Assembly: GCA_964472545.1 (NCBI GenBank)
Contig: CAYYNP010000065.1
Coordinates: 1-36,885, forward strand
Direction of reading: 5' to 3'
DNA: 36,885 bases
DNA from: CAYYNP01 sp964472545
GTDB taxonomy: Bacteria; Planctomycetota; Planctomycetia; Pirellulales; Thermoguttaceae
A program made the translations under genes and the position numbers. Positions within the stretch are counted from its first letter, which is position 1; each line of letters begins with the position of its first letter. Shown in pieces: positions 1 to 8,080 of the stretch. A model generated the notes under the pieces. It was not told the DNA's origin. It worked only from the letters and a program-made list of their open reading frames with translations, and made no database searches.

Positions 1-1266
1 CGGATTCTACTGATGTCTGATGACGTGGCTCGTAAGCTCTATATGTATCGCGGGTATCGAGGCGTCTGGATCGACAAGGGCGACGAACATATGGTCGAGA
101 ATAAGACGCCTTATGCCATCAACCGTGATGGAATCGGTCCGGCCTCGCCAAAGTTGCGGAAGAGGATTCTCGCTCAGTACGCGCCGGGGCTGCGTGAAAT
201 ATATGGCGACCCGCTCCGGGGTGAGGAGTTCCTCTGTTCGTTTCATTTCAAGGGCCATGACTACCGCCTTTCCATCGGACGCACTTTGATAGAGGACGTA
301 TACGGCGGTATGGAAGAAGCAGTGCAAATGGCCAGGCAGATGGCCGAACTATGGAAAACGCTTGACGGCAGGATCGACGAGCGCCGGTTCGAGTACACGC
401 TGGACAATCTCGTCGCTTTTGTTGAGGATGCACGGAATAGCCGGGACGAAATGGCGGCGGCTTTCGAGGAACATACAGGCAGAAAGCGCGATGACGTCCT
501 CTCCCGGCTGACGGCGCCCTGCCTGGCGGCGGTTGGCACGTACAACGTACGCCATTTCGGTGCAATCGGCGATGGGACGGCCAATGATGCGCCGGCTATC
601 AACAAGGCCATTGATGCGTGCAACAAAGCCGGCGGCGGGACCGTGTTCGTGCCGTCTGGCTTCTATACAACAGGTTCGGTCCATCTGAAGAGCAACGTCA
701 CCCTTGCGCTGGACAAGGGCGCCGTGCTGAAAGCCGTGCCCGGTATCATGGATCCGCAGGAACTCTCGTTGATCTGGGGTGAGAATCTCCGGAACGTGAA
801 GATATACGGGCCGGGCACACTCGACGGGGCGGCGCTTTCCGGAAGCCGCAAAGTGAAGAAAGACACCAGCGACAACGGTATCGCCCTGAAGCTGTGCAAG
901 AACGTCGAGATTCGCAATCTGAACATTCGCTGGGGCGGCCATGACGCGATCCTGGCCACGGGCTGCGAAGTGTTGCTCGTCGATAACGTGACCATCAAGA
1001 CCGACGGCAGTGGGCTCAACCTGTCGCAATGCAAAGACGTCGAAGTCGCCAACTGCCACATCGACGCCGTTCGCTACGAAGACGGATACCCGGCCGGCGG
1101 CGGCGAAGCGATCAAGCTCCACAGCGATCGCTCTCTCGACAAGGCCCGGCCGAACGAAAACATCGCCGTGCGGAACTGTTACCTCGCAGGCGGGCGCAAC
1201 TCGCTTCAGTTCGGCCCGGAAACCGTGCTGGGCCGTGAAGACTTCTTGATGTCCAACTCGCACTGA
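1..1266 (+). pseudogene. Partial GH67-like alpha-glucuronidase C-terminus fused to truncated GH28-like (polygalacturonase) N-terminus
   Basis: The frame is open to the window edge, so the gene almost certainly starts upstream; the ATG at 13 is probably internal. Residues about 1-170 (counted from that ATG) resemble the C-terminal helical domain of GH67 alpha-glucuronidases: a GIG segment, QYAPGLREIY, a FH..HDYRLS.GRTL block, then W..L.GRIDERRF. From about residue 175 the protein switches to YNVRHFGAIGDG, GGGTVFVPSGFY and HLKSNVTLALDKGA, the signature start of GH28/pectin-lyase right-handed beta-helices. It stops at LQFGPETVLGREDF, where a normal GH28 protein has many more residues, and the GH28 part has no signal peptide. 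I infer a fusion or deletion scar joining two polysaccharide genes, with the second truncated. The GH67 assignment is by motif memory; the GH28-like call is firmer. It could still be a genuine bifunctional protein with a shortened helix. Confidence 0.6.
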
Positions 1267-1325
1267 AGAACCGTGTGCCGTCGCTCGATCTGCCCGAGGG
1301 GGGGGCGATCGACAACCGGCCGCCC

Positions 1326-2765
1326 CTAACCACCCCGCATTCCGCGCAGGATATCCCAATACGCCCCCCGTGCCCCGGCGGCAATCGCGGCCGACAGCGC
1401 GTCATTCCGGTTGTAGTTATGATCGCCGGACGCGTCGACGCGTTCGCCCGGGACTTCCTCTTCCGGCTCAAAGAAACGTGGGTCGCCGTCGATCAACTCG
1501 CGAACCAATCGGGCGGGATTCTTGCCCAACGTCGACGCGATGTAGAACGTCGGACGCAGCAGATCGATCGAGCCGTCGTAACGGCGGCGGAGGTTCGGGT
1601 TGGTCTCGGGGGGGCCTTCCGCAGCGACGATCGACGCCATGGCCGTCTCTGGATAAACGCGCACACCCAACGCCGCACCGGCGCAGTCGGGGTCGATCTG
1701 CTTGAAGAAGGCGATCGTTTCGGCCACCGACTCGGGCGTCTCGCCGGGGCCGCCCAGTAGCATGTCGAGCATTACGGCGATGCGGTTCTCGCGACACAGC
1801 CGCACCGCCCGGGCCAGATCGTCGCGGCGGTGCAGATGGCGGTAGGTTACCAACATCGCCTCGGAGGCCGCATCGCTGGTGAAGTTGATGCCCACGCATC
1901 CCGCCCGGGCCATCCGCGCGGCCAGGTCGGCGTCGAACGGCGTGACCGCCAGATAGGCGTACCAGCGCACCCGGCGGTCGAGACGGCGGCGGATCAACTC
2001 GTCGCAGACGGCCGCGGCGTGCTCCGGCGGCAGATTGAACTCAGCGTCGCAGAGGTGCAACACGTCGACCCCCTGGGCCAACAGCGACTCGAACTCGTCG
2101 GCCACCTCCACCGGATCGCGACCGCGAAGCCTGGGGCCCTTGGCCAGCGGATCGGCACAGTAGATACACTGCCGATTGCAGCCCCGCTTGGTCTCCACGC
2201 CGATCTGTCCGCCGAGGCGGAAGTAGGTGGCGTTGTCGACGGCGTCGCGCTCGCTTGGGATCACCAATGGCCGCGGCCAGGCCGGGCGGTTGACGAGAAG
2301 CTCGCCGCCGTGGCGGAAGATCAGCCCGTCGATCTGCTCGAAGCGCCGCCGTCGGCGAAGTTCCTCGACCAGTTCGACCACCGCCCGTTCGCCATCACCG
2401 CGGATGCCGAAATCGGCGCCGGTCAGCTCGACGATCTCTCGGGCGAAGATCGAGAAGCCGACGCCGCCGAGCACGATCGGGGCGTCGCAGACCCGGCGGA
2501 TCTCGTCGACCGTCTCGCAGAGCCTCGGCAGGAACGACTCGCCGCTGGGCCAGAAACAGTCGTCGACGTTTCGCAGCGAAAGGCCGATCAGTTCCGGCTG
2601 CCGATCGGCAAAGTAGCCCGGGATGGCCGTCGCCGGATCGTCGACCGTGGCCAGATCGAGCATTTCCACGTCGATTTCCGCCCGGCGTGCCGCCGCCGCC
2701 ACGTAGTCCAGCCCCACCGGCGCGATCGGCGGGCGCATGCAGTTGGTGTTGATCAGTGTGAGCAT
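1326..2765 (-). CDS. B12-binding/radical SAM enzyme
   Basis: The protein has 479 residues. Residues 1-~165 look like a Rossmann-type cobalamin-binding domain (MRPPIAPVGLDYVAAAAR near the start, then ELIGLSLRN and IVLGGVGFS). A radical SAM barrel follows, with the 4Fe-4S motif CNRQCIYC giving Cys196, Cys200 and Cys203, and a later LDMLLGGPGET segment typical of these barrels. No DxHxxG motif is visible in the B12 domain, as in many of these families, so cobalamin may bind base-off without the His ligand or not at all. Start choice: an open frame continues upstream to 2897 but reads as low-complexity, and MLTLINTN at 2765 matches the usual family N-terminus. The family modifies lipids, tetrapyrroles or unusual small molecules; the substrate here cannot be told. 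It converges on the truncated gene 1-1266. Confidence 0.85.
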   Translation of the reverse strand: MLTLINTNCMRPPIAPVGLDYVAAAARRAEIDVEMLDLATVDDPATAIPGYFADRQPELIGLSLRNVDDCFWPSGESFLPRLCETVDEIRRVCDAPIVLGGVGFSIFAREIVELTGADFGIRGDGERAVVELVEELRRRRRFEQIDGLIFRHGGELLVNRPAWPRPLVIPSERDAVDNATYFRLGGQIGVETKRGCNRQCIYCADPLAKGPRLRGRDPVEVADEFESLLAQGVDVLHLCDAEFNLPPEHAAAVCDELIRRRLDRRVRWYAYLAVTPFDADLAARMARAGCVGINFTSDAASEAMLVTYRHLHRRDDLARAVRLCRENRIAVMLDMLLGGPGETPESVAETIAFFKQIDPDCAGAALGVRVYPETAMASIVAAEGPPETNPNLRRRYDGSIDLLRPTFYIASTLGKNPARLVRELIDGDPRFFEPEEEVPGERVDASGDHNYNRNDALSAAIAAGARGAYWDILRGMRGG

Positions 2766-2912
2766 CGTCTGCTTACGGATACGCGTTGGCGGGCGGTCTG
2801 TCAAGTTGCCATGGTAGCTGGATTCGCGAGAATTCAGCCGCCTCGAGACGACGCCGCGCCTTCCGGCAGGCTTTCCTTTCGAACCGTCAGGTGGCATAAT
2901 TCACCGGTGATG

Positions 2913-2936
2913 CGGTGCGTTGCACGCACCCTACAA
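2913..2936. repeat. Palindromic repeat family A, copy 1
   Basis: A 7-bp stem GGTGCGT/ACGCACC with loop TGC, followed by CTACAA. The same 24 bases recur exactly at 3221-3244, on the other side of a 71-residue gene. Related copies with the same GGTGCG..CGCACCCTAC frame lie at 15541-15644. It resembles REP-type intergenic palindromes. Confidence 0.8.
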
Positions 2937-2988
2937 CTGAATGGGCTCGACCGAGTTGAAGCGGATCGGCCTTTCCAGGTCAGGATTC

Positions 2989-3204
2989 ATGTCTCACAAA
3001 TTGCGGATAGAACTGCAGCTTCCCGATGATCTGGCCCGGCTACGTCTGCCGCCCGGCGTTCAGGCCCGGCTGCAGCACCTGCTTGACCGAGAGAACCAAG
3101 GCGCATCACTTTCGGACGATGAGCGTCACGAGGCCGAAGGTCTCGTGCAATTGTCGGAGTTGCTGTCGTTGATCCGACTTCAAGTTGAACAGTTGGCCGG
3201 TTAG
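2989..3204 (+). CDS. Small hypothetical protein, 71 residues
   Basis: I chose the start at MSHKLRIEL. An earlier in-frame ATG at 2941 lies directly after the upstream palindrome and gives an uncharacteristic N-terminus. The protein is helical and acidic, with a basic N-terminal strand, an LPPGVQARLQHLLDRE segment, LSDDERHEAEGLV and a leucine-rich C-terminus LSELLSLIRLQVEQL. This pattern resembles small proteins that in planctomycetes and cyanobacteria often precede an HNH-nuclease or toxin-like gene, but no such partner is present here. Identical 24-bp palindromes flank the gene on both sides. No catalytic residues are visible. Function unknown; an antitoxin-like or regulatory role is speculation. 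Confidence 0.6.
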   Translation: MSHKLRIELQLPDDLARLRLPPGVQARLQHLLDRENQGASLSDDERHEAEGLVQLSELLSLIRLQVEQLAG

Positions 3205-3220
3205 TCATCACTGGACATCC

Positions 3221-3244
3221 CGGTGCGTTGCACGCACCCTACAA
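3221..3244. repeat. Palindromic repeat family A, copy 2
   Basis: Identical over 24 bases to 2913-2936 and in the same orientation. It sits between the stop of the 71-residue gene and the start of the TIM-barrel gene at 3272. Confidence 0.8.
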
Positions 3245-3271
3245 GCGATCCTCCCTCTCACGGAGCCCGTC

Positions 3272-4309
3272 ATGTCGCAGCCAAACCAATCACCCGCACC
3301 GCCCCTCAGCCGCCGAGAACTCCTCGCCTACACGGCCGCATTTGGCAGCTCGTTCATGGCCGCCCAAGGACTCGCGGCCGACACACCGGACGATCCGCCG
3401 CCCGACGAGAAGCCGATTCCCGCCACCTCGCCGCGCAAACGCTACGACATGAAAAAGTCGATCAACCTCTGGGCCCTGCCGTATCCCGACAAGATGTCGC
3501 TGCGCGAGTGCCTCGAACTCTGCAAAGACGCCGGCTTCGATGCCGTGGAACTCAACTTTGTCTTAGAAGGCGAACTCTCGGCCGAATCGTCCGAGGCCGA
3601 CATTCGGGCGATCGGCGAGATGGCCCGCAAGATCGGGCTCGAAGTCAGCGGGCTCTGCTCGTTTCTGTTCTGGCCATATCCGTTGACGCACAACGACCCG
3701 GCCCGGCGGAAGCAGGCGATGGAGTTGGCCGTGAAGATGGTCCGGGCGTCGTGGCTATTGGAGACGCCCAACTTGCTCGTCGTGCCTGGGGCCGTCTATA
3801 TCCCCTGGCTGCCTGAAGAGCCGCCCGTGCCGCACGAGGTCTGTGCCCGGCGGGCCCGCGAGGCCGTCGCCCGGCTGATCCCCGAGGCCCAGAAGGCGGG
3901 CGTCTATCTGAACATCGAGAACATCTTCATCAACGGCTTCCTGCACAGCCCCGAGGAGATGAACCGCTTCGTCGACGGCTTCGACAGCGACCGGGTCTGC
4001 GTCCACTTCGACACCGGCAACATCATGCAGTACCACTTCCCCGAACACTGGATCCCGCTGCTGGGCAAGCGAATCCGCAACGTGCACCTGAAGGAGTCGT
4101 CGAAACGCGTCCACGAATTCAACATCGACACCTTCCGCCCGCTGCTGGACGGCACGACCGATTGGCCCGCGGTGATCGAGGCGTTCGATCAGGTGGGCTA
4201 TCGCGGGTATCTCACGTTCGAGTACTTCAACCCCTTCCCGAACTGGCCGGAGTCGTTGATCTATCAGACGTCGGATGCGCTGGATCGGATGCTGGGGCGG
4301 AAGGGGTGA
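3272..4309 (+). CDS. Tat-exported sugar phosphate isomerase/epimerase-like TIM barrel
   Basis: This is a 345-residue protein of the AP-endonuclease-2/xylose-isomerase-like superfamily (sugar isomerase/epimerase). A twin-arginine signal SRRELL at residues 13-18 and a following hydrophobic stretch predict export as a folded protein. Residues 62-345 form the barrel. Metal-ligand candidates sit where the family has them: Glu216 (NIENIF), His245 and Asp247 (HFDTGN), His272 (HLKE) and Glu317 (FEYF). The family includes L-ribulose-5-phosphate 3-epimerase and hexulose-6-phosphate isomerase, but an exported enzyme should not see phosphorylated substrates, so a free sugar or sugar-derivative epimerase/isomerase is more likely. 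Start MSQPNQ was chosen just before the Tat motif; the upstream open frame runs through the palindromic repeat. It stands alone, followed by a composite palindrome. Confidence 0.85.
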   Translation: MSQPNQSPAPPLSRRELLAYTAAFGSSFMAAQGLAADTPDDPPPDEKPIPATSPRKRYDMKKSINLWALPYPDKMSLRECLELCKDAGFDAVELNFVLEGELSAESSEADIRAIGEMARKIGLEVSGLCSFLFWPYPLTHNDPARRKQAMELAVKMVRASWLLETPNLLVVPGAVYIPWLPEEPPVPHEVCARRAREAVARLIPEAQKAGVYLNIENIFINGFLHSPEEMNRFVDGFDSDRVCVHFDTGNIMQYHFPEHWIPLLGKRIRNVHLKESSKRVHEFNIDTFRPLLDGTTDWPAVIEAFDQVGYRGYLTFEYFNPFPNWPESLIYQTSDALDRMLGRKG

Positions 4310-4325
4310 GGAAGGTGAGAGCAGC

Positions 4326-4448
4326 GGGTAGCACCGGTTCTCGAACCGGTGTGGCGCAGCCACCGGAGGTTGGGGGTGTCATAAGGGCCGTTCAACTTGA
4401 CCGACCTCCCGGGACTTCGTCCCACCGGTTCAAGAACCGGTGCTACCC
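4326..4448. repeat. 123-bp composite palindrome with 15-bp perfect terminal inverted repeats
   Basis: The ends GGGTAGCACCGGTTC (4326-4340) and GAACCGGTGCTACCC (4434-4448) are perfect inverted repeats. Each end also holds its own 9-bp hairpin (CACCGGTTC-TC-GAACCGGTG at 4332-4351 and CACCGGTTC-AA-GAACCGGTG at 4423-4442). Inside are GTGGC-GCA-GCCAC (4350-4362) and GGGAC-TTC-GTCCC (4411-4423). The element could fold as one long cruciform. It has no coding potential and looks like a MITE or tandem REP (BIME-like) element between a gene end and the next promoter. Confidence 0.8.
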
Positions 4449-4496
4449 ACGCGTTCGAACGGCAATCGACCGTGGCCACCCGCTACCGGACGTTTG

Positions 4497-4525
4497 TTGG
4501 CTGAGCCGGCGGTTTCCGCTAGAAT
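4497..4525 (+). promoter_or_regulatory. Candidate sigma70-type promoter for the haem-protein operon
   Basis: TTGGCT at 4497-4502, a 17-nt spacer and TAGAAT at 4520-4525, about 65 nt upstream of the ATG at 4590. It lies just after the composite palindrome. Judged by consensus only. Confidence 0.4.
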
Positions 4526-4576
4526 GGTTGGCGTCGGGAGGATCCGGCGTGTGAGGCTCGCGTGTTCCGCTTTCGC

Positions 4577-4583
4577 AGGAGGT
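4577..4583 (+). promoter_or_regulatory. Shine-Dalgarno site deciding the start at 4590
   Basis: AGGAGGT, a full anti-16S match, sits 6 nt before ATG 4590. This favours that start over the in-frame ATG at 4440, which lies at the edge of the palindromic element. Confidence 0.85.
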
Positions 4584-4589
4584 GTTGTG

Positions 4590-7500
4590 ATGCGATTTGA
4601 GGATTCCCGCTCGGGGCAGCGGCGCCGCTGTTGCCGGTTGGTTGTGGCGGTTGCGTGGCTGGCGGTTTGCAGCGTCGTGCTCTTGCCGGCCGGGGCCGAG
4701 GCCGGGTCGCTGGAAATTCCTGCCTGGTCGTTTGTCCGCGGCAACGTTCGCATCAATGCCGACCCGGGCGGACTTGCCGATGCCGGACCGGTCGTGGTCG
4801 GCGGACCGGAGGAGCCTTGGGGCTGGAGCGTTGAATACGACGTCGACGTTCCCGTCGACGGCACGTACACCTTGCAGATTTGTTACGCGGCGGCCGAAGC
4901 GCGGCCGGTGGAGGTCTTCTTCGGCGGCGACCGAGTGGCCAAGGGCTGTATCGGCGTCACCTTCGCTGCGGTGTCGTCGAAACGGGCCGGCGAGCTTACC
5001 GGCAATAGCAGCGGGGCGAAGTGGGAATGTGTCCGCAAGGATTCTAACCAGCCTGTCAGTCTGCCGCTTGAGAAGGGCACGAACACGGTGATGTTCACGC
5101 GTCGCGGCCCGCTGCCGCACCTGGTGGCCTTGCGTTTGGACACGGACGAGGAATTCCCGGCGGATTGGAAGCCGCCAAAGTACGCGGTGCGGGATCTCGA
5201 CGCCGTCCCGGTTGCACATCGGGCGGCGTTTCAGTCGGGCGGCGTGAGCGATGCAGTGCGACGGCTACCCATCGAACACATCACCGAGACCCGCCCGGCC
5301 GGCTCGTTGGAGATTCCCGTCTGGACCTTCGACCGCGGCAACGTGGAGATCTTCGCCAGCCCCGACCGGTACGCCAACGCCGGCGTGTTAATCGGCGGCG
5401 GGCCGGAGGCGCCCGGGGAGGGCGTGGTCGAGTACGACATCGACTTCCCGGCCGACGGCGAGTATACGCTGCACGCCCGATACGCGGCTGCCGAGGCACG
5501 GCCGGTCGACGTCTTTTTCGACGGTGAGAACCTGGGCAAGTTCTGCACGGCGGTCAGCTTCGGGTCGGCGCCGTTCGAGCATCCGGTTCGATTGACGTTC
5601 AACAGCAGCGGCGCGCTGAAGCGGTGGGAAGCGCTCCGCCGCAACGGCAAGCCGCTGGCGATATCGGCCACCAAGGGAAAGCACACGCTAAGATTCTCTC
5701 GCCGCGGGCCGCTACCGCACCTGATGGCCCTGCGGCTCGATTCGCCGGCTGCCTTTCCGGAAGGCTGGACGCAACCGCAGCGAGGAGTCCCGCACATCGA
5801 CCGCGTGCCGGCTGCGCAACGGACCGCATTTATCCCGCTGGACGCCGTGAACGTGGCGGCCTTGCGGTTGGCCATCCAGGATATGCGGACGGCCTACGGT
5901 TCGCAGTATCCCGACGCCGAGCAATACCTCAAGCAGTTGGCCGCACTGGAGGAGAAACAGCACGCGGCCGAGGAAGGCACGGAGGAACAGCAGCAGGAGG
6001 TCGACGACGCCCTGAAGGCGTTGCGGCGCACGGTCATGCTGGACCATCCGGCGCTGAGATTTGACAAGCTCCTGTTTCTCAAGCGGTCGATCGGCGGCTA
6101 CAGCCACACCTACACGGATCAGCACGCCTTCTCGGCCGGCGGCAATCTGTGCGTCCTCTCGCCGGTGGCCCCGGACGGCAAGGTAACTCCGCTGGTGCCG
6201 GAACTCGACGGGGGGCTGTTCGACCGGTTCGATCTGTCGTTCGACGGCAAGCGCGTCGTCTTCGGCTACAAGAAGGAGCAGAGCGGGGGCTTCCGCATCT
6301 ACGAGATCGAGATCGACCCGGTGGCCGGCCGGGCCGTGCCGGGCAGCTTGCGGCAGCTTACCTTTAGCTGTGAGGCAGAGGCCGAGGCCATTCGGTGTCA
6401 CGCGTGGCAGGGACGCGGGGCCCAGCGCGGTTTCGACGACATGGACCCCTGCTATCTGCCGGACGGCCGGATCATCTTTGTTTCCACCCGTTCGATGCGG
6501 AACAGCTTCTGCGGCAATTCGTCGGTCACCACGCTGTATATCATGGACGCCGACGGCGGCAACGTGCGTTGTATCTCGGCCGGCCCGATCAACGAACTGG
6601 CCCCTGCCGTGCTCGACGACGGCCGGGTGATCTACACGCGCTGGGAATACGTCGACAAGGGGCTGGGCAACGGCGAAAGTCTTTGGGCGATTCGGCCCGA
6701 CGGCAGCGGTTCCGACCACGTCTTCAAGAACAACACGGTGCGGCCGGCCGGGATGAGTGCTGCGCGGAGTATACCCGGCAGCCGGAAGATCGTGGCCGCG
6801 GGGGGAACACACCACAACTCGGCCGTCGGCCCGGTGGTGCTGGTCGACGCCCGCCGCAGCCGCCGCGGCACCGACGCGATGACCTCGCTGACGCCCGAAC
6901 TCGGCTATCCGTGCATGTGGCACGCCACGGTCAAGTTCGGTTTCTTCATGGACCCCTTCCCGTTTTCCGAGAAGCTCTTCCTCGTCTCGCATACGCCGAA
7001 TACGCACCCGAACATTGCCAAGGGCTGGGGAATCTATGTGCTCGACGCATGGGGCAATCGGGCGGAGCTGTATCGCGACCCGGAGACCTGTTGCTTCGAG
7101 CCGATCCCGCTGCGGCCGCGGCGCAAGCCCCCGGTGGTTGCCCCGGTGATCGCCCCGGTCGTCGCCGACGACAACGCGCCAGCCCCCACGGACAACGACA
7201 TGACCGTCACCGTAGCCGACACGACGCACGAGGAGCAAACCGGCACGCTCTTCATTCAAGACATCTACCAGGGCATGACGGGCATCGAGCGGGGCCGGGT
7301 CAAGTACATACGGGTGATGGGGGCCCTGCCGTGGCCCTGGGGACAGCGGGGCATGAAGCTCGTCGGGCTCTACGCCGACAGCCATCGCAAGAAGGTCTAT
7401 GGCATTGTCAAGGTTCACGAAGACGGCTCGGCCCATTTCACCGTGCCGGCCAACGAGAATGTCTTCTTCCACGCGCTCGACGAGAACTTCATGACGTTGC

Positions 7501-8075
7501 AGCAGATGCCGACGTTTATCAACCTGATGCCCGGCGAGCGGCGCTCTTGCATCGGCTGTCACGAGTTGCGCCGCCAGGCGCCAGGCCTGGACAGCGGCCG
7601 GCCGATCGCCATGGACCATCCGCCGGAAGTGCTCGTGCCTCAGCCGGGCGAAACGGGGCCGCGGATGATCGACTACGCGGCCGACGTCCAGCCGATCCTC
7701 GACACCCACTGCGTCGGTTGCCACGGCGCCGAGAACCCCGAGGCGCGGCTGGATCTGACCGGCCATCCGACCGACACGTATAGCCGTTCTTACGAGAACT
7801 TCATCAAACGAGGGTTGGTCGCCTACGCCGACTGCCGCTACGGCCGCTCCAACTTCCGGGCCGTGCCGCCGTTGACCAACGGTTCACACCGCAGCAAGCT
7901 GGCCGCGCAGATTCGCCGAACGCCGTGTGGGGCGAATCTCAGCCGCGGGGAATTCGTCAGGATCGTCACCTGGATCGACGCCAACGTTCCGTACTACGGC
8001 ACCTACCGGGGCGAGAGAAACCTCCAAGACAAAGACCACCCAGACTTTCGAGCGCTGCCGTTGGTCGGAAAGTAG
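4590..8075 (+). CDS. Secreted PD40/di-haem cytochrome c protein of the hydrazine-synthase-alpha-like family
   Basis: The protein has 1161 residues. A signal peptide spans about 1-38 (hydrophobic LVVAVAWLAVCSVVLLPAG, cleavage near AEA-GS). Two homologous beta-sandwich, carbohydrate-binding-like repeats begin at about residues 39 and 240; both open with GSLEIP.W.F.RGNV, contain YAAAEARPV.VFF and close with RRGPLPHL.ALRLD. A coiled-coil-like segment near 450-475 follows, then a TolB/PD40-type propeller (for example DPCYLPDGRIIFVSTRS). The C-terminal third carries GTLFIQDIYQG.., YGIVKVHEDGSAHFTVPAN and two haem c motifs, CIGCH at 987-991 and CVGCH at 1041-1045. This order matches the family that includes anammox hydrazine synthase alpha, which is widespread in non-anammox planctomycetes with unknown function. 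No beta or gamma subunit gene is nearby, so hydrazine synthesis is not implied. I infer a periplasmic redox or carbohydrate-linked role. Confidence 0.85.
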   Translation: MRFEDSRSGQRRRCCRLVVAVAWLAVCSVVLLPAGAEAGSLEIPAWSFVRGNVRINADPGGLADAGPVVVGGPEEPWGWSVEYDVDVPVDGTYTLQICYAAAEARPVEVFFGGDRVAKGCIGVTFAAVSSKRAGELTGNSSGAKWECVRKDSNQPVSLPLEKGTNTVMFTRRGPLPHLVALRLDTDEEFPADWKPPKYAVRDLDAVPVAHRAAFQSGGVSDAVRRLPIEHITETRPAGSLEIPVWTFDRGNVEIFASPDRYANAGVLIGGGPEAPGEGVVEYDIDFPADGEYTLHARYAAAEARPVDVFFDGENLGKFCTAVSFGSAPFEHPVRLTFNSSGALKRWEALRRNGKPLAISATKGKHTLRFSRRGPLPHLMALRLDSPAAFPEGWTQPQRGVPHIDRVPAAQRTAFIPLDAVNVAALRLAIQDMRTAYGSQYPDAEQYLKQLAALEEKQHAAEEGTEEQQQEVDDALKALRRTVMLDHPALRFDKLLFLKRSIGGYSHTYTDQHAFSAGGNLCVLSPVAPDGKVTPLVPELDGGLFDRFDLSFDGKRVVFGYKKEQSGGFRIYEIEIDPVAGRAVPGSLRQLTFSCEAEAEAIRCHAWQGRGAQRGFDDMDPCYLPDGRIIFVSTRSMRNSFCGNSSVTTLYIMDADGGNVRCISAGPINELAPAVLDDGRVIYTRWEYVDKGLGNGESLWAIRPDGSGSDHVFKNNTVRPAGMSAARSIPGSRKIVAAGGTHHNSAVGPVVLVDARRSRRGTDAMTSLTPELGYPCMWHATVKFGFFMDPFPFSEKLFLVSHTPNTHPNIAKGWGIYVLDAWGNRAELYRDPETCCFEPIPLRPRRKPPVVAPVIAPVVADDNAPAPTDNDMTVTVADTTHEEQTGTLFIQDIYQGMTGIERGRVKYIRVMGALPWPWGQRGMKLVGLYADSHRKKVYGIVKVHEDGSAHFTVPANENVFFHALDENFMTLQQMPTFINLMPGERRSCIGCHELRRQAPGLDSGRPIAMDHPPEVLVPQPGETGPRMIDYAADVQPILDTHCVGCHGAENPEARLDLTGHPTDTYSRSYENFIKRGLVAYADCRYGRSNFRAVPPLTNGSHRSKLAAQIRRTPCGANLSRGEFVRIVTWIDANVPYYGTYRGERNLQDKDHPDFRALPLVGK

Positions 8076-8080
8076 AACGC

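Noticed and set aside
1830..3029. Plus-strand open frame opposite the radical SAM gene
   Set aside because: The minus strand carries the CxxxCxxC motif and family blocks; the plus frame has none.
2989..3204. Toxin-antitoxin pair
   Set aside because: Only one small gene is present; no toxin-like partner adjoins it.
5712..7766. Minus-strand open frame of 684 residues opposite the haem protein gene
   Set aside because: Composition is Arg/His/Val/Gly-rich as expected from the complement of GC-rich coding DNA; no motif, while the plus strand has clear domains and a strong ribosome site.
4590..8075. Reading the haem protein as evidence of anammox metabolism
   Set aside because: Only an alpha-like chain is present, with extra domains; no beta/gamma subunits, hydrazine dehydrogenase or nitrite reductase genes are visible, and the family is known in non-anammox planctomycetes.
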